The notes: generated by a model not told the origin, from the letters alone. A stretch of DNA of 64,000 nucleotides from Dipteronia dyeriana (GCA_032871835.1 CM065299.1:80006204-80070203), one strand, 5' to 3'; counted from the stretch's first letter, positions 48,787-59,639 are shown. Program-made: numbers and translations.

Positions 48787-48798
48787 GCTCCGATACCA
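48787..48798 (-). other. copia-3 primer-binding site variant
   Basis: The element strand reads tggtatcggagc, one base different from the usual tggtatcagagc. Two bases separate it from the 5' LTR. Confidence 0.85.
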
Positions 48799-48800
48799 CT

Positions 48801-49319
48801 TGTAAGGAATTCGATTAACACAAATACAACATGCAAAGGCACATAATTAATCCCAATAACCTAAACATGTTTATATATCATGATTAATCAAACCCTAATA
48901 TACATAATATAATCCATGTTGATTCAAGAGAAAAGAAGTAAATTGAGAAACGGAAGCGTACCCGAATCCATTGCTGAAGGTTGGCGGATGGGTTGTGATC
49001 TTCCAAATTATCACGATCTTTATGAACCCTACCGTGTTCTATTTTGCTCTGTTGATGGGGATACAGACAAAACAAAAGTATCGTATAATTTGAGGATCAT
49101 ATCCCTAAATATATATAATAATCATATTATTATATGTTTTGCTATTTCTAATTCAGCCCCTCAACAAATTAGAAATAACACTTCGGTATCTACACATTAA
49201 TTACATGACAATTATACCCTTAAGCCTTAATACTTTAAATCTTAATTAGATCACTTTAATTTAGGTTTAACAAAAAGATAGCACACATGTGTGGCCCCAT
49301 ATGATGGAATTTTCCAATA
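48801..49319 (-). repeat. copia-3 5' LTR
   Basis: 519 bp, partner of 42415-42950. Both carry 'ctgttgatggggatacaga'. The right copy lacks a short stretch near its end ('acaacacatttaatattca'). Confidence 0.92.
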
Positions 49320-49324
49320 ATAAT

Positions 49325-49371
49325 CCCTACATGTGGTACCCCTTCACCTTACTCGATGTGTCTTCTTACAG
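49325..49371 (+). pseudogene. OPT exon 2, right part
   Basis: Reads PYMWYPFTLLDVSSY and ends with the first two bases of an Arg codon followed by gtaatt. The next exon starts GCATTGCAT (ALHKVEVRPKRG). The canonical junction would need one more base on the acceptor side, so the acceptor has probably drifted by one base. Confidence 0.8.
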
Positions 49372-49450
49372 GTAATTAATATTTTATGCATACATAGAAA
49401 TTAATTAGCTACATGTATCATAGATTTCTTCTTCTCATATATTCATCAAG

Positions 49451-50476
49451 GCATTGCATAAAGTGGAAGTGAGGCCTAAAAGAGGGATCACGAAGCTTCA
49501 GTTGTTGCAAGCTTTGCCTATGCCATGATACCAGGCTATTTCTTTCTTTCCAAAGGTGCTCTTTCTGTTGTTTGTTTGTTCTGGACAAATTCTGTTATAG
49601 CTCAACTTATTGGCTCCGGCCTTAATGGCTTTGGCATTGCTTCTTTCAACTTTAATTGGAATGTTGTATTGGGCTTCCAGGTCCAGCCTTGAGATTTTCG
49701 GGGTCCAAGGCAAAGTACAAAAAAATAAGGCCCTTGATACTTTATGTATGTTTACTAGACTTTTTTATCTCTAATAAATACTTGTAAATATCAATATAAT
49801 AAGAGTATTATACCGTTTTTTTTTTCTTTTTTTAATATATAAAAGATAATTATTGTTGGGATTAGGATTCAAATATTCAACACACTCTAATAATTGAATT
49901 TTATAATTTATGGGCCTCTTAAAATGAAATATGTTTGTTGGGCCTATTTGAACTCATTTTATGAGCTCATTAGTTTGAAAAAATTAGATGTTCAGTTGGT
50001 TTTTAAAACTTATTTTTATAGGTCTATTAGTTCATATAAGGATTATATATAAAATCAATTTTTAAAAAAAAAAACTTTAGAACCCTTACAGATCGGGGTC
50101 CTAGGCGGTCGCCTCACTGGGTTCCTCCTATAGCTGGGCATGAGGTCTTCTTATCAAGTCCGTTAGCTTTCCCGTTATCTACAACCATTAATACATCAAT
50201 TGGATTCATACTAGTGTTCTACATTATATGTCCAATTTTCTATTGGACTATTTGGAACAACGCAAGGTATTTTCCATTTCTTTCTCTCAAACTCTTAGAC
50301 AATTCTAGTCAAGAATATAATGTTCCAAAAGTTCTCAATGACAGTGATCTCACGTTCAACGAGAAAAGTTACGAAAGTTCTCTCATTTGTATGAGTTTTA
50401 TTTTATCATTTTTGCATGGGACTGGTTTTGCCTCCATCACAGCCACTCTCACCCATTTTATAGTTTTTCATGGAAG
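49451..50476 (+). pseudogene. OPT exon 3, split by a hAT MITE
   Basis: The left part reads ALHKVEVRPKRGITKLQ. After a frame change at about 49500 it reads SFAYAMIPGYFFLSKG, QLIGSGLNGFGIASF and NWNVVLGF to 49677. The right part (50151-50476) resumes LSSPLAFPLSTTINTSIGF, then CPIFYWTIWNNARYFPF, GTGFASITATLTHF and FHGR before gtacgt. These are the QQIGSG-, SPLA- and HGR-type landmarks of OPT proteins, with several hydrophobic membrane segments. Confidence 0.88.
49678..50142. mobile_element. hAT-type MITE inside OPT exon 3
   Basis: It begins CAGGTCCAGC and ends GCTGGGCATG, with 8-bp flanks TGGGCTTC (49670-49677) and AGGTCTTC (50143-50150), six of eight matching. It is a 465-bp relative of the copy at 16885-17377. 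Skipping it together with the right-hand TSD copy restores the OPT reading at GF|LSS, which confirms a true insertion. Confidence 0.85.
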
Positions 50477-50593
50477 GTACGTATACATAAGTTTTACCCA
50501 CTGAGTACTTTATGCTGCATAATTCTTTTATAATTCATTGATATATATATATATTCAATAATGGATCACATTCTGTACAGGAAAGTAAGGAAA

Positions 50594-51898
50594 CTCTACC
50601 AAAAAAAATGGTCTTTTCCGATGGCTAAATACCGTCGGAAAAGACGGTGGACGGCCTTGACCGTTGGAAAAAGTTTCTTATGCGTGCCATGAGCTAATTC
50701 TATGCACTTCATGTGGTTTGAACCCGTGATTATAATGATAGATAGTAAATGTCACTTTTAACGTTTTGCTATAACTTTATATCTGATATTTTTTATATAC
50801 TATTTATATATAAGCTATTTATATGTTTTTTTTACAATATTTAAATATAACTATTGATATTATTTTATAAAATAATATTTTTAATAAAATATTTCCCTTA
50901 TTTGATAGGAAATTACATTTTAATACTTTATCTTGAAATAGAATACGTATATTATATCCTTGTTGATTTTATTTTTTATAATCAACATTTTACTAAAAAA
51001 ATTAATAATTTAAACTTATTTCAGTAAAATTTATAATTACTTTGTACGATAAACAAATAGATATTAAATAAAATTATTAGAGTTTTAAAAAAAAATGATA
51101 TAATAGTATCATTAAACATAATTATAAATAACTAAATATTTTTGTAATTACTAATAATTTTACTATATTTTATATTTATTTAATTTAATTAGATATACAC
51201 ATAAAGTATACTTCTTATTAGTCTCATTGTTTTGTTCCTAAAGTCTGGTCTCTATTGTCTAATTTTCTTACAGTGATCGCTATAAATTTTAATTTTTTTT
51301 ACATTACCTATGACATATTATTTGAAAAATTCAAAATTAAATCAAAATATTTGACGAAAAACTTGATAGACTGATTTCGCTAAAAAAAATAGTGATAAAT
51401 AAAAAATAACATATATAGTGATACATTTAAAATATTGATTTACAAGTCACATTTTTTTGTAGTGGATAAATTATCAAATACATTTCATTATAATTTATTA
51501 ATTAATATTATAATAATAAATTAATTATTTTTTTCAATGACAATGCTATAACAAATAATATAGAAAATAGTACTACATTTTTTATGGCTTAATTGTCCTT
51601 AAAATTAATTTGAATTAAATTTTATCATTTTCGACGGTGACGGTACAAAAAATACCGTCGTAAATGTGAATTATTTCCGGCGGTACAAAAAATACCGTCG
51701 GAAATATTGTATTACTTTTTCCATATTTTTTACGGCATAAAAACTATTTTCGACGGTCATTCGACCGTCGGAACTGTGGTATTATATTTTGATTCATTTC
51801 CGACGGCTCTAGTATGACCGTCAGAAGAGGAACTATTTCTGATGGCAATTAGTTCCGTCAGAAATAGTTCGTCACTAATAGAATTTTTGTTTGTAGTG
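50594..51898. mobile_element. CACTA-type non-autonomous element in OPT exon 4
   Basis: The left end CTCTACCAAAAAAAAT and the right end (reverse complement) CACTACAAACAAAAAT match CACTA-family termini, one base off at the left. The 3-bp flanks are AAA and TAA. Subterminal regions carry many inverted copies of CCGACGG/CCGTCGG (50619-50665, 51630-51860), as expected for transposase-binding repeats. The central 800 bp is AT-rich and non-coding. Length is 1305 bp. Confidence 0.85.
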
Positions 51899-52185
51899 TA
51901 ACAATTTAAGCGAGCATGTGGTGGTAGCAACAATAGTACCTCTGAAGATGTCCATAATCGGCTAATGAAGAAATACAATCCTATACCTCAATGATCGTTT
52001 TGTGCCATTATGGTTTCCACAATCGTCTTGTTAATTTTCTCGTGTGAAGGATTTGGGAAGCAGTTCCAACTTCCTTATTGGGGAATCCTATTTGCATGTC
52101 TCTTAGTGATGATTTTTATTCTCCCCCTTGGTGTAATTCAGGCCACCACTGGTCAAGAAAGTTCATTATAGTTTCAATGAATATA
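51899..52185 (+). pseudogene. OPT exon 4, main part
   Basis: Reads QFKRACGGSNNSTSEDVHN, then NPIPQ. A TGA follows at 51992-51994 where family members have WW. It continues VLLIFSCEG, QLPYWGILFACLLVMIF and LPLGVIQATTGQ. The end of the exon near 52185 is blurred by further stops. The parallel fragment at 56717 keeps the TGG TGG codons. Confidence 0.82.
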
Positions 52186-52234
52186 GTAAGCCACTTTTTC
52201 TTTCTAATTTTCTGTCACGTCCAATGTTTTGCAG

Positions 52235-53035
52235 TATATCACACTAGATATTATTTTAGAAATATTGATAGGATACTTCTATCCTGGCAAACCAATAGCC
52301 AATATGGTCTTCAAAGATATTTGCTAATCTACCCAGTCTCATGCTCTTAAATTTATCAGCGATTTCAAATTGGCTCATTACATGAAGATTTCCCCAAAAT
52401 CAATGTTTGTCGCACAAACTATAGGAACAATTATCTCAACTATTGTAAGTTTTGCAACAACGTGGTGGCTAATCTCAACAGTGGAAAATATTTGTGAGCC
52501 AAAAAAGTTACCAAAGGGTAGTCCATGGACATGTCCTCAAATGACATTAACCTACGATATTTCAGTAATCTGGGGCGTGATGGGTCCAAAACGTATGTTT
52601 TTTTCTGACGGGACGTATTCAAAGTTATACTATTTCTTTTATATTGGTGCGATCACACCATTGCTGATTTGGGTTTTGTTAAAGTTATTTCCTGAGAAAG
52701 GGTGGATCAAAAGCATCAACATTCCAATTATACTGGGAGGTCCATCGGCATTGGTGGCAGCTGGTTCGGTGACTTACTGGTCTTGGATTTTTGTGGGAAT
52801 TGTATCCAATTTGATTGTGTATAGGAAGTATAAACACTGGTGGGGTAGTTACAATTATCTGTTGTCATATGGGCTGGACTTGGGAGTTGCCTTTCAAGCT
52901 CTATTAACGAGTATGACCGTGCAGATGAGTGGTGTATATGGAGTCAACTGGTGGGGGGATGTGGGAGATCATTGTCCTCTTGCGCAGTGCCATACAGCTC
53001 CAGGTGCTTCTGTGGAAGGTTGCCCCGTTCTTTAA
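52235..53035 (+). pseudogene. OPT final exon
   Basis: After a ttttgcag acceptor the frame reads ILIGYFYPGKPIANMVFK. TAA follows at 52325-52327, then HALKFISDFKLAHYMKISPK. A long open stretch to TAA at 53033-53035 includes ENICEPKKLPKGSPWTCP, VIWGVMGPKRMF, NYLLSYGLDLGVAFQALL and DHCPLAQCHTAPG. These are conserved C-terminal OPT signatures (SPWTCP, IWGxxGPxRMF, CPxAxCxTAPG). The open 222-codon part from 52370 starts at TTG and should not be called a separate gene. Confidence 0.9.
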
Positions 53036-53387
53036 TGTATTATTACAACAGCAAACAAACTCGTTATTGATCATTTGACTAGTCATTATATTTTATCTAA
53101 ATATGTATGCTAATTATATATCTTTTTAGACCTTTTGGAATTAAACAAGATCTCAGCTTAATCATTCCACTATTTTTTATTTTTTATTTTAGCTATTACG
53201 GTGAACACAAACATCTTAAATATGAGTAATGTTATTTTATCAAAATATGGTATCTAAATAATGTGACAATAATCTAATCAATTCATTTAAATTGTATTAT
53301 ATTTATATATTGTAATTGGTGAGCTAGTGAACACAAAGTTTGGGAAGAACACTCTTATACAGAGCTCAACATTTTTATTATATGTTC

Positions 53388-53455
53388 ACTCGGTTCTTAC
53401 AACTCACAGTGTAGATACAGAACTCGGTTCTTACAACTCACGGTGTAGATACAGA
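53388..53455 (+). repeat. Perfectly spaced 34-bp direct duplication
   Basis: Units start at 53388 and 53422 (actcggttcttac...agtgtagatacaga) and differ at one base. Downstream of the OPT stop. Confidence 0.85.
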
Positions 53456-54049
53456 ACTCACATATTTATACTACTCCAAAGATGACTTTTGAATACTGAA
53501 TTAACAAGCATACAGAAGAATACAAAAAGTTAAAGCTAACATTAACTCTAAAACTTCACTTTCAATGAAACTTTCTTTCTTCGGGATCGAAATTTTTTTG
53601 GCACTAATTGGGGGGCTTTTGTATAAATATCACCTATTTAATAATGTATGTTTAAAAGACATCAATTAAGTTGTCGAAACCAAAATACCCCGAAAGTGAG
53701 TTGTCATTTACAACACAAGAGAGAAAAAGTGGAGAAAGAAAAAAAGTTTAGTGACTTTCAAGCGACCAGAACTGTATCAACGGTGACCATACTGACGGGG
53801 GAGTGACCGGAGAGCAATGGAATATCCATCGAGAAGTTTTGCAATTGATCGAGGTAAGTTCATTTTGATTTTGTTTTCGATTTTGTTGTTCAGAAGTAGC
53901 ATTGCATGTTAGATCTGGTTTTTATTGATTGAACTTGTAGATTATGGTTGATTTAGGGATCTAAGAATGGTTGTGGTTTAGGTTAGGGTTTGAATTTGTT
54001 GAGGAAGATGAAAATCTGGGTAGCCGAGACTTTTTTAACAAGACCCGAG

Positions 54050-54830
54050 CTTTTTAGTAGTAGAATCAAGCTTATTAGATCGAGTTTCGAGGATTTTTTT
54101 TTAAAAAATTATCTTTAGTTAAATCAAGTATATTTGTAGCCAAATCGAGATTTTTTTGAATATGATCGAGCTTATTTTAGAAAGGATCGAGCTTATTTTT
54201 GAACGAATCAAGCATATTTTTCAAAGGATCAATGATTTTTTTTCTTGAAAATTAAGTTTAGTTAAATATGTTCGATTTGTAGCCAAATCGAACATATTTT
54301 TCAAAGGATCGAACATTTTTTTTTAACATTACGTTGACTTAAATCGAGTATATTTTTTAAAGAATCGAACATATTTTTGAAAGAATCGAGTATATTTTTC
54401 AAAGGATCGAGCATTTTTTTTAAATATTGTTTAGTTAAATCGAGTATATTTTAGAAAGAATCGAGCATATTTTTCAAAGGATCGAGCATTTTTTTGAAAA
54501 AATTATGTTTAGTTAAATCGAGTATATTTTAGAAAGAATCGATCATATTTTTGAAAGAATCGAGCATAATTTTCAAAGGATCGAGCCTTTTTTTTTGCTT
54601 GAAAATTAGGTTTAGTTAAATCGAGTATATTTGTTAGGAAATCGAGTATATTTTTTAAAGAATCGAGCATATTTATGGCTAAATTGAGCATATTATTGAA
54701 ATTATCGAGCATATTTGTCAAATGATCGAGTTTTTTTATAGCCATTTCGAGCCTTTTTTTTAATATGATTGAGCTTATTTTAGAAAGAATAAAGCATATT
54801 TTTAAAAATAATCGAGTTTTTTAATTGATG
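54050..54830 (+). repeat. Degenerate ATCGAG-rich tandem array
   Basis: The modules 'aatcgagcatatttt', 'tttcaaaggatcgag' and 'tttagttaaatcgagtat' recur about twenty times with irregular spacing over 780 bp. A minus-strand frame at 54509-54745 (repeating NMLD...ILD) is a by-product of the repeat. Confidence 0.85.
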
Positions 54831-54899
54831 AAACCAAGCTTTTCCCGGTTTACTTATGTATTGTTTATGTGACATTACATATGAGGATTAGGTTAAAGA

Positions 54900-55680
54900 A
54901 TTTTCTCAAAACTCTGAGGGAGATTGGTAAGAGGGGAAACTGATTCAACATGACTATTTTGACGCCCTCGATCATATAGACAACGCACTGAACCGGGTCC
55001 CTAAAGATTTTATTGTTGTGGACCGGCGTCAGTTCATGGCGTCCTGTTAAGGGCATTTCATGTTGATGCACCAGCGGATCAAGTTTTAGGGTGCTATTAT
55101 CCATCGGCTGCTGTTGCGGGAGTTGCACCATAACGGGCAAACAAATGAGATGCGGTTCCTATTAAGAAATTATTTGGAGAGGTTTTCGAAGGTAGAATTT
55201 TATCTCATCACCGGATTACATTTTGGAATTGTACTGGACACGAGCATGTATGCAGTAGTGGAGAATGGCATACATCAGCGGTACTTTCTTGGAGCCGATG
55301 AGGTATCGTTTGAGGAGTTGAGGGTTGTTCTCACCCTTAGAGAGTTTTAGCAGGCGTACGATGTTGTGAAGCTCTGCCTCATCTATATGCTGAACTTGAT
55401 ACCGATGGGGTTGGACGAGAGATTCAAGATTCAAGTTTGGCAGTTTCGGCTGGTGGAGGACCTCGCTGCCTTTGATGCGTTCCCGTGGGGTACCCATGTG
55501 TATAGGCATTCTATATGTTCATTCAAGCATACGCTACCCCGGCGATGTGAGGGACGCCAGCAGTCACAGGGCGCTGATATACATATAGTGGAGACGTACA
55601 ACATTTACGGTCTATCTCATGTCTTGTTGGTAAGAACTCTGAATGACAACATGTACTTTTTTTTCGTGTCCTAAATTATA
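54900..55680 (+). pseudogene. DUF1985-domain ORF fragment
   Basis: The reading shows HDYFDALDHIDNALN, VDRRQFMASC (stop), RLLLRELHHNGQTNEMRF, FSKVEFYLITGLHFGIV, GADEVSFEELRVVL, YDVVKLCLIYMLN, WQFRLVEDLAAFDAFPWG and VYRHSICSFKHTL. This combination (FSKxEFxLITGL ... FPWG...Y) is the DUF1985 signature found in plant transposon-borne proteins. Stops at 55048, 55088 and 55348 interrupt it. Possible further exons lie at 55700-55800 and 56340-56640, the latter polar and Arg/Gln-rich. Confidence 0.75.
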
Positions 55681-56636
55681 TGGATTCTTATCGTACTTAT
55701 CTTTGATGTAGATATTTGCTTTGAGGTGATCTCTGATCTGGACCTCCAGTTCGGTACCCGGAGGGATACGGACCTATCTCCCCGTATTTTGAAATAGGAG
55801 TTGACTAAACAACCAAGATGGGAGAAGTTGGCGAAGATTTTCAGTGCTAGAGTATTTTTTAATTTGTTCATCTTTATATACAATGACATTATTCTAACTA
55901 AGTTTTCAGATGTTTACGATGACAGAAATCGTGACCACAGCAGCTGAGACGGAGGCACTGTACTTCGTAGGGCTAAACGAGGGGGAAGCCTGTATATAGC
56001 GGAGGACAGACTGCAGATTCCGGCTTCGGTCCCTGATCACTCTACCACTGGTGGAGGCAGTGGGACATAAGGTTCCAACCAGGAGGATGGGGCTTAGAGG
56101 GCCAGTGAGACGGAGGCTTCTGACCCAAAGGGTGCGAGTTTCATGGCCATGGACGGTGAGGGATATGAGTCGAATCCTTGGCGAGTGAGGCATAGACGGG
56201 TCCGGTTTACCACCCCCTAACCTGCTACATCTAGAGTGGATTCCCGTACCAGCGTTGGATATGCTGGGGAGGTAAGTTAAGATGATAGTTTTGTTTTTAT
56301 TAACGCGACCTGTTGATTGTTTTAGTACTAACAATGTTGACATAATTTCAGAACCCATGGGAACATCAATTCAACGAGTTACGTGAAGCTCTTCGGAAGA
56401 GTGAGGGTAGCATTACCGAGAGCTGTTGGATATGATCCGAAAGAGCGAGGAGGATCGACAGCAACAACACCGGGAGTTGCTCGTATTGATCAGGGGGTTT
56501 CAGGGCTCGAGGACTCATACGCACCAGGATGGTCCACCTAGTCCTGATCGAGACTTTACTCATACCGGGGGGATAGACAGGACTGGTGAAGGTCAAGAGG
56601 ATCCACATATTATGAGGGGGACAGATCCGGAAGATG

Positions 56637-56857
56637 TGTATACATAAGTTTTACCTACTTAGTACTTTATACAGCTTAATTCATTTATAATTCATTGACA
56701 TATATATTCAATAATTCTATACAGGGACGTATGGCAACAATTTAAGCGAGCATATGGTAATAGCAACAATTGTACCGCTGAAGATGTCCATAATCAGCTA
56801 ATGAAGTACAATTTTGTACCTCAGTGGTGGTTTTGTGCCATTATAATTTCCACATTA
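56637..56857 (+). pseudogene. Second OPT fragment (intron end plus exon 4 start)
   Basis: The first 80 bp match the intron that follows OPT exon 3 (50477-50579). After 'tacag' it reads DVWQQFKRAYGNSN, CTAEDVHNQLMKYN and PQWWFCAI. It is therefore a duplicate of the 50477-52020 region without the CACTA insert and with both Trp codons intact. It is cut on the right at TTTCCACA. It directly abuts the DUF1985-type sequence on its left. Confidence 0.85.
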
Positions 56858-56862
56858 GGGGC

Positions 56863-57950
56863 TTACGTATAGGGATCATCATCGTTCGGGAGATTCTCTA
56901 CTGATTCTCCTTGGCCGATGTATCTTTCAAGTTGTCTACTAACCCTCCCACTACGACGAGGAATGGTAGATTGTTGATCTTGTGTTGGTGCGGAACTTAC
57001 AATTGGGTTAGGTTGTGAAACCTCTCGTTGAATTGTATCTCCTGAAAGCTCATTCAGGACAATTCTACTTTTAGGCACAAAAGTATTCATATAGTCCTCT
57101 TCTAGAAATTTAGCATTTGTCGAAACAAATACTTTAATATCTGAAGGACTATAAAAATAATATCTTTTGGTTCCTTTTGGATACCCTACAAATATGCATG
57201 TTTCTGAACGGGACTTCATCTTTTCTGTCTTTCCTTTTAACATGTGTGCAGGACATCCAAATATTCTTAAGTGTTGTAAACTAGGCTTTCACCCAGTCCA
57301 CAACTCATGCGATGTTTTAGGAACCGACTTAGATGGTACATCGTTTAGAATGTACATTGTGGTTTGTAAAACATATCCCAAAAAGAATTAGGGAGCGTTG
57401 AATAACTCAACATAGATCTAACATGTCCAAAAGAGTTATATTTCTCCTTTCTGCCACCTCATTTTGTTGAGGTGTATCTGGTGCAGAAAACTGGGAAATT
57501 ATCTCATTATCAATAAGATATTGCTAAAACTCACCGGATAGATATTCTCCACCACAATCAGATCTCAAGATTTTTATGTGTTTCTCTACCTGATTTTCAA
57601 CTTCAGCTTTGAATGCTATGAACATGTTAAAAGCATCTGACTTATGTCTCATGAGATATTCATAGTCAAATCTCGAGTAATCATCCGTGAAAGTGATGAA
57701 GTACTTATATCCACCTCTAGCTTGAATGCTCATAGGACCACACACATCATTGTGTATCAATCCTAGACATTTGGTGGCTCTTGTGCCTTTTGTCGTGAAC
57801 GACATTTTGGTAATTTTACCTTCCAAACAAGATTCACAAGTTGGTAGATCATCGACCTTTAAGCCATCAATAATCAATCTTTTGATCATGTCAAGGTTAA
57901 TATGACCTAGGTGAAAATGTCAAAGGTAGGTCATAAAATTTATTGTCCTT
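56863..57950 (-). pseudogene. Truncated Ty1/copia integrase fragment (copia-4)
   Basis: Right to left the minus strand reads INLDMIKRLI and CESCLEGKITKMSF. It continues GLIHNDVCGPMS (first Asp), FITFTDDYSRFDYEYLM, LRSDCGGEY (second Asp), QNEVAERRNITLLDM (Glu), CIFVGYPKGTKRYYFYSP and a polar tail ending NDDDPYT. It stops exactly where the RT domain should start. No LTR, gag, protease or RT is attached. Confidence 0.85.
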
Positions 57951-59639
57951 CAGATGTTAAAGTATTTGTTGTATATAACTTAAATTTGTTACAAAATTTA
58001 TTGTTACATATAACTTAAAATTTGTTACACTTTTGTTTTTAAAATTGTTACCACACACAAGTAAATTACAACTTTTTATCCAAAATTTATTAGATTGAAC
58101 AAAAATTATGTTACACGTATATAAATGATAATAATAAAAATAATTATAAATATTTAAAATGAAATTTCAATCAAAAAATTAATATGTTACAAATATATTA
58201 TATAATTAAATCAAATAAATATTAATTTCAAAATATAATACATCAAAAATATTTTAAAATTTAAACAATATATAGTTTTATTTTATGAAAATAATAATAG
58301 TTTAAAATAAAAATTTTAATTTTGACTATTTTAAATCTGTTATATCATAAATGCTTAATTAAACTAAACACAAATTAAAATAAATAAAAAATCATACATT
58401 TATTTAAATCACAGAAGAATATTGTGAGGATATTTATAATCCTTATCTAATTATCATTTAAAATTATTTAATATAACTTTTAAATTAGATTATTATATTT
58501 TTATAATAAAATAATTTAAAAGAAACTGGTTATTACTTATATTTTTTAAAGTAACCGATTATTACTTATCTTTTTAAAAGTGTTTAGTTACCATATGTCA
58601 AATGATAATTAGACAATTCTTTATTTAATTATTATTATAAATTATTTAATATAATTTTAAATTAAATTAAATTAGAATATTATATTTTTATAATAAAATA
58701 ATTTAAAAGTAACCGGTCAATTAGTTACAGTAGATTACTCATCATTTTTAAGGTATTTAGTTATCATATGTCAATAAATTATTGAAATAATCTTATAATA
58801 AAATTTTAATAGCATTTTGGGATTTAATCTCCCAACAATTTAACAATACCCGTAACTTACATTAAAAAAAAAAAAAAAAAATCTTAGCTCTCCTAAAAAT
58901 TGGTTCACGTTATAATTTCGAATCTGCGTCCAGTACCTTGACAATATGACAAATCGACAAGCGCACCATTGCACCAAAACGACAGAAAGCATCTGGGATA
59001 AACAATAATTCGATCCTGGAATAATAAAGAATAAATGGTCCGATCACTCCTTAAACACTTGCCACGTATGATCGAGAAGCTCCTACACGCACACACGTGT
59101 CAGTATAGTGGACACGTGTCGTGTTGTCATGCTGGATTGTCTAATTAAGGGACTCGTGCAGTACGACTGTTTTAAGCCGCCCCAGATCCCAAGGGGACTT
59201 GTCTCCATCTCACTGACAAAACCATTTCTCATATATCTTTCCTCCATCTACAATATTCAACATGAAAGTCATCAAATTTAATTAATTAATTGGATTGACA
59301 AGCCTATTAATGTAACTAAATATAAATAATCTTTTTTATTAATGTATATTGGTTTAATTGACTTACGATATGTTTGATATTGCTTTATTTATAAAATAAT
59401 CTAATTTTTATTTAATTTAAAGAATAATCAATATACCATATAAATTTATAGGTGTTTGATAAATTGATTCCATAAATAATTAAATTTATGAAAAAATAAA
59501 TAAATAAGTATTTAGTAAACTTTAATTGATTATGGAATGATTAAAATAGATATAAATATTAAAATATGATTTATTATTTAAATAGTTTTTTACTTTTTTT
59601 ATATTATTTACACAATTTTTTATTATTTTTTATTTGAAA

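Larger units (their letters stand above)
42415..49319 (-). mobile_element. Ty1/copia element (copia-3) inserted in an OPT exon
   Basis: LTRs of 536 bp (left) and 519 bp (right) begin TGTAAGGA. The left one ends CCAACA; the right one ends CCAATA (one base changed). Flanking 5-mers are identical: ATAAT at 42410-42414 and 49320-49324. The primer site (gctccgatacca on the plus strand, 48787-48798) and the polypurine tract (42951-42963) place transcription leftwards. Gag, protease, integrase, RT and RNase H remnants are in normal copia order. Length is 6905 bp. It is opposite in orientation to the host gene. Confidence 0.93.
42213..53035 (+). pseudogene. Oligopeptide transporter (OPT family) pseudogene, interrupted by three transposons
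   Basis: Exons in correct plus-strand order encode the middle to the C-terminus of a plant OPT protein, a multi-pass proton-coupled transporter of small peptides (family members also move metal chelates and glutathione). Exon pieces are about 42213-42256, 42357-42414 with 49325-49371, 49451-49677 with 50151-50476, 50580-50593 with 51899 to about 52185, and 52235-53035. Inserts are copia-3 (42415-49319), a hAT MITE (49678-50142) and a CACTA-type element (50594-51898). Defects are a +1 shift in exon 2 (about 42371), a shift in exon 3 (about 49500), TGA at 51992-51994 and TAA at 52325-52327. The N-terminal third is missing; intact proteins are about 650-770 aa. Confidence 0.9.
53617..56636 (+). 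mobile_element. DUF1985-type Mutator-related element (decayed)
   Basis: A leading block with 'gggcttttgtataaatatc' precedes a possible short first exon at 53819-53856 (MEYPSRSFAID before a gtaagt). A long degenerate repeat follows, then a DUF1985-like reading (54900-55680) and later pieces to 56640. Such ORFs are usually carried by Mutator-like elements, sometimes fused to a Ulp1-type protease, which I do not see here. Terminal inverted repeats were not established. Confidence 0.55.

Noticed and set aside
52370..53035. Independent 222-codon membrane protein gene
   Set aside because: The frame begins at TTG and is continuous with the upstream OPT exon except for one TAA. It is the last exon of the OPT pseudogene.
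54509..54745. Minus-strand repetitive protein
   Set aside because: It is a direct translation of the ATCGAG-type tandem array.
54050..54830. CRISPR-like array
   Set aside because: The units have irregular spacing, no conserved spacers, and the context is plant nuclear DNA.
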